From positions 16,168 through 80,167 of the forward strand of contig NMRB01001948.1 of NCBI GenBank assembly GCA_002633025.1: a stretch of DNA of 64,000 nt, written 5' to 3'. The notes below the pieces were generated by a model, which worked only from the letters and a program-made list of their open reading frames with translations, had not been told where the DNA came from and searched no databases. Of this stretch, positions 55,625 through 64,000 are shown in pieces; the stretch's first letter is position 1, and every line of letters starts with the position of its first letter. Source of the stretch: Notospermus geniculatus. Taxonomy: Eukaryota; Nemertea; Pilidiophora; Heteronemertea; Lineidae. The position numbers and the translations under genes are program-made.

Positions 55625-57435
55625 TTCTTGAATAGGAACTGCAAAAAGGTCTTTGTTTTATAGTAGGGTCTTTGTTTTATAGCTAGTTGGGTCTTTGTTT
55701 TATAGTGGGTCTTTGTTTTATAGCTAGTTGGGTCTTTGTTTTATAGTGGGTCTTTGTTTTATAGCTAGTAGGGTCTTTGTTTTATAGTGGGTCTTTGTTT
55801 TATAGCTAGTTGGGTCTTTGTTTTATCCCTCACCGTAGATCAGTGGTGTTTTCAGTGCTAATCAGTGGCAAATCAGTGTTACACCACACAACACCATTCA
55901 GTTCTCTATTGGTGGTAATTGGTTCCACATCAGTGTTGTATCAGTTCTAAATCAGTGGTGAATCAGTGCTTCCAGAATATGCAAATGAGTAATTCAGTTC
56001 TAAATCAGTGTGGGTTTGGTGTCAAATCAGTGTCAGTTTCAGTTCTAAATCAGTGTTCTTTTTGGTGGTAATTCAGTGCTGGTTTGGTGGCATTTCAGTG
56101 TGGTTCTGGTGGTGATTCAGTGTTGATATCAGTGGTAATTCAGTGTTAAATTTGGTGCTAGTTCAGTGGTGATTTGGTGGTAATTCAGTGGTGATTTGGT
56201 GGTAATTCAGTGTTGCTGTATTGATTGATGCAGTACAAAGGATTCATGTAGTTTGAGCATACAGTGTGTATGAAGGCTATATGCATCCTGGGGTAGACAC
56301 GGAAGTATTATATAATACTTCCATGGTGTAGGCTATGCTTTGTATATAATGTACAAGATGGCCTTCATAGTGGATACGTGTATCAATGGTTAGCTTGGTT
56401 ATGGTTGCATGTGCTTGGGGGAAACTAGTCTCTTTACTAAATCTAGTTAGCTGGGTGCATTTGTAGGCCTACGTGAACACTAAATGCTGGTGCTTTAGTT
56501 TGTAGGCCTAATAGTAGTAGTAGGTTGATGTAATGATGGATGCAGATCATCAATGATGATAGAAAATCGATAAAATTTGGCAGTATTTCTCAGAAACTTA
56601 CCACCTAAATCCTTGTATACAATAGGATTTCATCAGTAGTTGATCCATAGTGAAGAGAATGCAGGTTTCAATGAAATGGGATCATTTTTGTGCAGAAAAA
56701 CTTCCACACATCACAAATCATCATTTGAATATGGCAGTTAAGTTTGAATCCTTTTCGTTGTAGTTGTTGTTATCAATGTTGAGTGACCAACTCCACCTTG
56801 GCCTGAGAGAGGCCCGCAGTGGTAAATCAGTGGTGAATCAGTGCTAAATCAGTTCTATTGGGAACAATTTTTGACAAAGAGAAAACAGTGCTAAATCAGT
56901 GCTGTCCTCCAGAATGCCTAAGTTATTTTGGTGTCATATCAGTGTGGAATCAGTGGTGATTCAGTGCTGTTGATTTGGCTGATTGAATCAGTGTTAAATC
57001 AGTGTTGCTCTGAGAAATCTAAGTCCAGATGGTGTTGTTTCAGTGTCTTTTCAGTGCTGATTCAGTTATAACTGATTCAGCACTGATTTCCGGTGTTAAA
57101 TCAGTTATACTCGGAACTAACACTGATCAAGACAGTGGTGATTTCAGTGTGGAATCAGTGGTGTCCTTGAATGTGGTGTTGTTTTGGTGCTAAATTGGTG
57201 GTGATTCAGTTCACCACTGAATATCAGTGGCCACTGATCTACGGTGAGGGATAGTACGGTCTTTGTTTTATAGTTAGTTGGGTCTTTGTTTTATAGTGGG
57301 TCTTGGTTTTATAGCTAGTAGGGTCTTTGTTTTATAGTTAGTTGGGTCTTTGTTTTATAGTGGGTCTTTGTTTTATAGTAGGGTCTTTGTTTTATAGAGG
57401 TCTTGGGTCTTTGGTCTTTGTTTTATAGACTACTG
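55625..57435. repeat. GGTCTTTGTTTTATAG tandem array, split by an insertion
   Basis: Units of about 20 and 41 bp (GGTCTTTGTTTTATAGCTAG / TTGGGTCTTTGTTTTATAGT) run from 55646 to 55825 and resume from 57252 to 57430. They are separated by the element at 55826-57251. Confidence 0.9.
55826..57251. mobile_element. 1.4-kb TA-flanked element filled with TCAGTG units
   Basis: Perfect inverted ends TCCCTCACCGTAGATCAGTG and CACTGATCTACGGTGAGGGA, flanked by TA, lie inside the GGTCTTTGTTTTATAG array. Both subterminal zones (55850-56215 and 56815-57230) contain dozens of AATCAGTG-GTG and TTCAGTGCT units, mostly in the same orientation. The middle 0.6 kb is unique, with a small palindrome AAGTATTATATAATACTT near 56307. 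No transposase frame is present, so it is non-autonomous. Confidence 0.85.
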
Positions 57436-60099
57436 TATAATAATATGTTTGAAGAAGGCAAACATTCGAGCAAAGTCTCTGCATTTTCCTCAGCTCCCAC
57501 CTCTATCATTGAATACTGTTCAACATTGTATTCACATCCATCTTATCCTGGTCGATTCCCGTGAGGATGATAATTAAAACGAAGGAGTTCAATCATAGCA
57601 ATGTTAATGTGTCTCACATCCTGAATGTTAAAGTCAGAACAGCTGAGGTGCCAAGTGATTCAGTAGCCCATCATCAACCTGGTCGGTTTTATTCTTGCTC
57701 GAGGTAATTGATTTAGATTCTTTCATTAAGACCTGGAGGAAGTCAGGGAATCAGAACTTTCTCATTCATTTTGAGTTGAGTTGGAGAAGTTCTAACAGTT
57801 GTGATGGTGTTAGGTCAGAAGTTCACTTAAAGGGGGAGCCCTTACATCTCTTACGTTACCTCTTTTGATAGTTAGCGCTCGGCTTTAGGCCTACCTTCTG
57901 TGATGGAGCAATGACCCTTAGGTCATCGGCCTACATGTCATCTGATGACTGCACAGCCTCCGCATCCCAGGAGATAAGTAGATGCCACTTTGGGATGCCG
58001 CATGATGTGGGCGGTAGAACGCATGGGCGGTAAGAGGCAAATGATAATCCTGAAGACTAAATAACAACTGTTTGTGGATGACATGTAGTCAGCTGGTTGC
58101 CTTCCCAGCAAAGACACCCTGATGAGATAATTTCAATCACTTAATACTGAGAATTCTAGACAAAAGTGCGAAAAAAAGACGATATGCAAAGAACAGATGT
58201 TTTCGTGAAATTCACAAAGATATCGCACGTTGCCTGTTGTTGCTGGTTTTATTTTTCAATAGTGATTAGCAGCATTGCTGAACTAAAAACGAAAGATTTT
58301 ATCTTCTCTTTTTTCACCCATTTTCCCATCTGTGGCTGCCAGATTCTGGTTGCCGTGGTTTTCAATTCATCAGAAAAAGGTTGATAGAAATATGCATATG
58401 ATGTTAATGAGTGAACCAAAGGTGAGGCGGATGAAATTAGACTTTTTTCTGCTTCAAACGTGTTTAAAATCCTGTAATCATCATCCTGAGTTCACATTCG
58501 AATGTAAGATTTGCCAAACATAGAAACTTTGGTAGGATAGGACATCATTGTTGAAGACTGTGGGGAGATAGGCCAACCCTCAGTACAAGTGTCCAAAAGT
58601 GGCGGGCTGCCTGCAACTGGATATCATATCTGAGTTAAATTAAAATCTGGCCAATCTGGACACTTGTAGTGATGGGAGAGGCTGAGTTCTGGCTGATACA
58701 TGTATAATAGATTTAGCAATTGTCTCCTCAACCAGACATAATCACCTCCCCTTTCCAATGCTCAACGATAGAAAATGGTAGCAATAGAACCATTCCATTG
58801 TGTTTGTTATGATCAAGATATGTATTTACAGGTAAAAGGTATGAAATAAAGGTCATACACAACTCGATGGTATTTATAAAGCTTAAATATGAGAATCTTG
58901 TCAGATGTTCTTGTCAGTCATTTAGGCAAATAAACACCCAGCTAGAGAACCTTTATAATAAGACAAGATCCCATTTCACCCTCCCATTAAATAACATTCA
59001 TATCTCATTTCGCTTTCAAGCATTACCTGGTCAGATTTTACCATTAACTTGCTTTTTTAGTCGACCCACGAGAACTACAAAACGTTTAGTTACAAGGCCT
59101 TCAAACGTTTAGTTACAAGGCCTATCATCAGCGCTCAAGGTGAGACTTTGTAAATTAGATGACAATGAGTACCGGGTACAATAAGTCCGAAGAACTGAGA
59201 CTGGCTCAACAAACAATGCCAACTGAAAGCAAAGCTGGGAAAATTTGTGCCATCAAAATCGGTTGTCTGCTCAATCACGTGAAGAATCAGGAACTGAACC
59301 TATGATCACACACGTGAGAGCACCAATGTTTCCACTACATCAGTGTGACTGCAGAAGTTCAAATCATAATGGTGATCGCATATACAGAAGACAAATTTCC
59401 ATTTGTTTCTGTCATCAGGATGTGATGTATAGGCAGTGTTGAACTAGGCCAACTCGTTACACAATATTTATTACTGAAGATAGTTTGAACACTATCAGCC
59501 AGAGGTACCAGCGAATCACTGATGGATCAAGGTGCCATCACTCATTACAACTCATGTTATATTTCTTTGAGAACACGCTGATTTTCCAATTGAAATTAAG
59601 TACACAACCTGCAGACGTGGAGGTCACTGATTTAGCGTGAGAACGGATCGAAATGGAAGAGAAGAATGTTCGGACTAATCAGAGAGATAAATGTTCTTGG
59701 TTTTATCTTGAGATTCTTCAAGGAGTCTGAATAAAGGTAAATCAAACAGACATAGATCGTGATCTGATACATACTAGATACTATCTTTACCAACCAATTC
59801 AACAAGTTGAAAATCTATGAAATGTTCTCTGCTTGCTTCTACTGTCTTGTAATCAAGACATCTATGCTGCACCTTCATGCTAATCCAGAAAGTGGAATTC
59901 CAGTTTTGGATCTGTAAAATTTTAGTTTGGAGGTCATTTTAGAACACTGTTCATTACTGTCTTTGAATGAGACACAGTTGATCATCCTGAGAACATCAGG
60001 GGTTCTTAGTGCTTGCTCCCTTCCTCACCACAGACCAAACCTTTGATGTTCTTCTTTCATACAATTAAGTCATCCAAATTAGGAAGCCCAGCTTCAGTA
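57436..60099. other. No gene seen
   Basis: Unassigned intronic sequence. It holds an inverted ACAAGTGTCCA/TGGACACTTGT pair near 58584 and 58660, and a 25-bp tandem duplication (AAACGTTTAGTTACAAGGCCT) near 59080-59122. Confidence 0.45.
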
Positions 60100-60430
60100 T
60101 TTTGGTTGGGGGACATCGAAGGCATGAACCCCAAACATGCCATTCACGTTTATGAACTGGCATCACTTGCGATTGCCAGACTCTCCTCCTTCATGAAAGC
60201 AGCTTGAACTTCCAACCTCGACCAACTTTTCATGAATTTCATGGTTTAGTGACAAATGAACAATTTTTTTGCATCTTCCTCTTCATCAGCACAGGGTTTA
60301 TCAAGTTGATTCTTTCCAATTTGATGTCTTCTGACTTCAAGCAGAATCTTAATTCTTGTTATAGGTCCTGGCTCCTGGCATGCCTGGTCATCATCCAAGA
60401 TTTTTCAGTTTGTTCTGACCAATAGGAGCA
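60100..60430 (+). repeat. Dispersed intronic repeat, copy 3
   Basis: Same ordered blocks as 43370-43700: GAAGGCATGAACCCCAAACA, CATGAATTTCATGGTTTAGT, TCATCAGCACAGGGTTTAT, TTCTGACTTCAAGCAGAATC, AAGATTTTTCAGTTTG. Confidence 0.75.
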
Positions 60431-60533
60431 GTCAGCCATGCTTATTGCCAAAAGATGGCAGCAATGTTCTATTTGATTGGTGCTCGGTCAACGATGAATG
60501 GATCTTGTGGTGAATTTGATACCATGAGGTGAA

Positions 60534-60740
60534 NNNNNNNNNNNNNNNNNNNNNNNNNNNNNNNNNNNNNNNNNNNNNNNNNNNNNNNNNNNNNNNNNNN
60601 NNNNNNNNNNNNNNNNNNNNNNNNNNNNNNNNNNNNNNNNNNNNNNNNNNNNNNNNNNNNNNNNNNNNNNNNNNNNNNNNNNNNNNNNNNNNNNNNNNNN
60701 NNNNNNNNNNNNNNNNNNNNNNNNNNNNNNNNNNNNNNNN
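60534..60740. other. Assembly gap (207 N)
   Basis: A run of N inside the ARID3 intron. A 65-bp gap is at 49881-49945. Confidence 1.
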
Positions 60741-62000
60741 GCAGGCAAGGATACTAAGGGCATTCCACTTATGTACTAATAAACTCTTGAATTTCATGAA
60801 TGATTCACATACACACACTCAAATCGAAATTTCGTATGATTCGAGGAAATTTCTAAATTATTCATTTAGCAATGTATAGTGTAATCTCAACTTGTACGAG
60901 GTTACCTAGACGAAGTATTTCTACTTGAAATGATCAGAGTTTAATTCAAGGGATGGATATATCAAAAATTTACCAAGCCATAGACTGACAAATTGGGTTT
61001 CTATGCATGGACAAATGAAAAAGTTATCAGTGACTACTGAACTTCTATGGAAATCAGGAAGTTCTTTTACTGGCAGTCACCCATTGACAAGTGATTAGAA
61101 AGTTAGCAGAAAGTTTGGATTATGATTTTAATGGATTTGTTCCATCAGGAAGGTATTCAAACCATCATGAACGAGAGCGAAGTGATAGAATCACATGCTT
61201 GACAAGCCATGTTGCATATATACCACAATATCATCACCATGCTTGACATAAAATGTCCACACTCGAAACAAACACAAGTTGTAATTTTAATCCAATGTCC
61301 ATCAAGACTATAGGAGTGAAGGGGGAGAGAGAGGCTGTCATATCTATAGAACTGACAATTGTGGATAATCATTTAATTATTTAATACCCCCAGCACAATT
61401 CAAGAGCCAATTAACAAATTCCCACTGATGGCTTCTATTTGGGGAAAGTTTGGAGTGTCTGACAATCAAGGTGTCAATATTTCACTGCAATGCTCTGGTT
61501 AGTCATTATTTGGTCGAGTAGACGGGCTGATAAACATTGGAGTTAATGTCCACTATAGAGGTATAGAGGTTCCACACGCAACATTTGTGGACAGCACGAT
61601 GCCGCCATGTTGCCGTCAAAATATCAAGTGACATCACGGCTTGAACACAGAGTCAACACACAGAACGTGATGTCAAAATGTCATGACGTGACACCATCAC
61701 CGCCATTTGACGGCCAACATGGCCGATTCTTTGCGGTCACGTGACCGTTGTGATGTCAGTGAAGAATACATATTAATCATATCTCTAAACATCTTCACCA
61801 CCCATTAATCCATGAGTACCTCCCCCACAATCATAGGACAAAACACCCACCACACAATAGCTTCAGAACTACAATTCCTCAGAGGTCACAGCCAAGTGTC
61901 AAACCATACCAAGACGAAGAACTATTGTTCAAATCCCTCAAATCACAACCCTCAAATCATCCCTCAGGACAACTTTGGGAGGGGGCAATTTGACTTGATC
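60741..62000. other. No gene seen; CRE/E-box-rich patch at 61590-61760
   Basis: 61590-61760 contains GCCGCCATGTTGCCGTC, AACGTGATGTCA, GTCATGACGTGACACC, GCGGTCACGTGACCGT and TGTGATGTC, a CpG-containing cluster of palindromic motifs in AT-rich DNA. It could be an enhancer or a decayed element end. Confidence 0.35.
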
Positions 62001-62029
62001 ACATCATGGAGGTATAATTATCCCTTCAT

Positions 62030-62680
62030 GATGTATGCCTCCATCATGGAGGTATATATATCTCCTCCATCACATGGAGGTAATTATACCTCCATCAAGG
62101 AGGTAGAATTATACCTCCATCACATGGAGGTAATTATACCTCCATCATGGAGGTAGAATTATACCTCCATCATGGAGGTATAATTATACCTCCATCACAT
62201 GGAGGTAATTATACCTCCATCATGGAGGTAGAATTATACCTCCATCATGGAGGTATATATACCTCCTCGATCATGGAGGTAATTATACCGCCATCATGGA
62301 GGTAGAATTATACCTCCATCATGGAGGTATATATACCTCCTCCATCATGGAGTTATACCTCCATCATGGAGGTATACAGTGGAACCTCCCTTAACGGACA
62401 CCTCTGCCAGGAGGACACCTCTCTAATCAGGACACCAATGTTCAGTCCCAAACTGGTCATTTCTATTCATTTCAACCTCTATAATCAGGACACCTCTCAA
62501 TTAAGGACAGCATTTGTCAGTCCCAAAGGTGTCCTTAATAGAGAGGTTCCACTGTATATACCTCCTCCATCATGGAGGTAATTATACCTCCATGATGGAG
62601 GTAGAATTATACCTCCATGATGAGGTATAATTATACCTCCATCATGGATGTATACATGTAATTATACCTCCATGATCACA
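62030..62680. repeat. Array of perfect palindromes (ACCTCCATCATGGAGGTATAATTAT)
   Basis: About 20 units of a palindrome ACCTCCATCATGGAGGT, joined by ATAATTAT or TAGAATTAT spacers (themselves near-palindromic), run from 62030 to 62670. A MITE interrupts them at 62377-62554. Such DNA can extrude cruciforms and is prone to length change. Confidence 0.92.
62377..62554. mobile_element. pogo/Tigger-type MITE inserted in the palindrome array
   Basis: Ends CAGTGGAACCTCCCTTAACG and TTAATAGAGAGGTTCCACTG are inverted repeats, flanked by TA (62375-62376 and 62555-62556). CAGTGGAACCTC with GGACACCTCT downstream is the widely seen terminus of pogo/Tigger elements. Inner repeats AATCAGGACACC occur twice. 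The length is 178 bp. Confidence 0.85.
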
Positions 62681-63984
62681 TCAACTGCACAGAATTCAAC
62701 ATTCTGTCAGCTGGGACTCTTCTGATATAGGATGCAATACCTTTAATGAAATGACAAGCATTGGGTGTCTTCTAAAACATCTTATTGTGACACTGTACAC
62801 AATTGTTGTCAGGGGAGGGATGCTCCTTTTGATAGAATTGCAAAATAGCAGTGTAATTTCACAAAGAATCCAGCTGGAACAAATATGTTGAATTGTGAGA
62901 AAATTTGTTTAATTTATCCATATTTTTGGTTACGGTGGTTGATTTTATGGTGACAATCATGTAATTATGTGGTCTATTACGGCTGATCAGAATCTCAGCA
63001 TTCTGTTGGTCTGCGTTATAATGACCTGTGGACCAGTGTTACTACGCAGATAGCCTGGCAACGGCACGCAAGTATGAAATAAAGTAAACGATGTCACATG
63101 ACGACCCTCAAATTGTCCCTTTACTGATTTACTAAGGGAACTTGGGAAGAGTTGAGGACTATACTGGTCAAGACATGGGTCTCGAGAGATCAACAGAGAC
63201 ACTACAACAGGCATCAGGAGATAGCTCAGATTAGGCCCACCCAAAACAAACTCAGTGATCAGCAACACCAACATTCAGACCCTGTTGATGTAGATGAATT
63301 GAAGGCAACAATGAATAGATCATATCCCTCAGTAACAAAGGCCGTTAACTTGCCAGATATCGTCTGCACAAAATGGAAGAGCAGATCGTTATAAACATCA
63401 GAAAGTTAGCGGCTGTTAGAACAGCTGAACTTCTCAATTATTGGAAGAAACATCATCCTAATGGGGTGGATAGTAAAGTAAGGATTGGGCCGGATACCAC
63501 AGGTTTCCATCTAACCTTTGTTGATCAAGGTAAACCGGTCCAATAGCCGGCCTCACATCAACCAGGGGAGGCGTTGAGTTTGGGCATTTTCAAATTGGTC
63601 ACCTTGGCTCTAAAAGAACACCTCTTGTCACTAGTGCCCATCTTATCAATTATCGATAATACACTGTATCATTACATGTATGTATCTCATCAATAAAACT
63701 CGCTCAAATGTCGGCCATATAGAACAAAATATTGTTAAGAAAGCCAGACATTTATTTCCATTCTATAAAATTCCAATGATAACAATTGAATCCGACATAA
63801 GAGAAACCGTGGCAAATATCAGATGACACTGGGTCCCTGTGATTGTCTAATTGGTATGCATTCGTATTAACCAAGATATATAGAAGGTTACCCCTGGAAA
63901 CCCCTGGAGACTTCCTGAAGGAACTGTGAGCCGTTTGCTATAAGTTGATAGGACAACGATACCAATTGATATTAAACTACTTAC
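62681..63984. other. No gene seen
   Basis: Intronic sequence next to the donor at 63984. An 80-codon plus frame at 63152-63394 is unrecognised. Confidence 0.4.
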
Positions 63985-64000
63985 CTCGCTTCTGCATAAA
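63985..64000 (-). CDS. ARID3: ARID3 / dead ringer, 3' tip of the upstream ARID exon (cut by window edge)
   Basis: The last 16 bases of the window, read on the minus strand, are TTT ATG CAG AAG CGA G followed by gtaagtag, a strong donor. They encode FMQKR(G), the motif that precedes TPVNRIPIMAK in ARID3 proteins, and the split Gly codon (G|GA) fits the exon at 40002 exactly. The rest of the N-terminal coding region lies beyond the window. Confidence 0.88.

Larger units (their letters stand above)
40003..63984 (-). other. ARID3: 23,982-bp intron of ARID3 splitting the ARID domain
   Basis: Donor at 63984-63983 and acceptor at 40004-40003. Everything annotated between these points is intronic. 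I found no convincing host exon inside on either strand. Much of the interior is AT-rich, non-repetitive and rich in TAAT words, as expected for regulatory DNA of a developmental gene (inference). Confidence 0.85.

Noticed and set aside
63152-63394. 80-codon plus frame near the window end
   Set aside because: Unrecognised, inside a defined intron on the opposite strand, no splice support.

Overview
The window is animal (metazoan) nuclear DNA: genes are split by GT-AG introns, several transposon families are present, and assembly gaps lie at 24934-25676, 49881-49945 and 60534-60740. Dense TAGGCCTA, ACATGTAC and ACCGGT words and the gene content suggest a marine invertebrate deuterostome, most likely an echinoderm or another ambulacrarian. 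That assignment is inference.

The one firmly recognised host gene is an ARID3 / dead ringer transcription factor on the minus strand of the right half. I reconstruct five coding segments: 64000-63985 (only the last 16 nt of an exon), 40002-39819, 39649-39426, 39099-38836 and 38211-38108 (stop). All junctions are in phase and rebuild the ARID core, a charged alanine-rich linker and the C-terminal REKLES-type end. Everything from 40003 to 63984 is therefore one intron of about 24 kb that splits the ARID domain.

The left end (2.1-7.9 kb) carries a convergent Harbinger/PIF gene pair. A MADF/Myb-like DNA-binding protein (+, three exons seen, 5' end missing) faces an apparently complete four-exon DDE transposase (-, about 433 aa). 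A long imperfect palindrome lies between their 3' ends, and smaller elements are nested in their introns.

From 8 to 30 kb the sequence is mostly mobile-element territory: tRNA-like sequences and a SINE, hairpin MITEs, two TA-flanked fold-back elements with the same termini but different internal micro-palindromes, a 1-kb degenerate tandem array, an hAT relic and a Gag-like relic. Within it are candidate host reading frames: a PAN/apple-like exon, a possible lectin-like exon, a small signal-peptide protein (with a deleted copy at 35.2 kb) and an intact 302-aa coiled-coil protein.

From 30 to 38 kb, 3' of ARID3, lie two TTAA-flanked MITEs and otherwise quiet sequence. The large ARID3 intron holds a repeat family in three copies, a Penelope-like insertion with 18-bp target duplications and hammerhead-like cores, a 1.4-kb TCAGTG-filled element inside a tandem array, and an array of perfect palindromes interrupted by a pogo/Tigger-type MITE.
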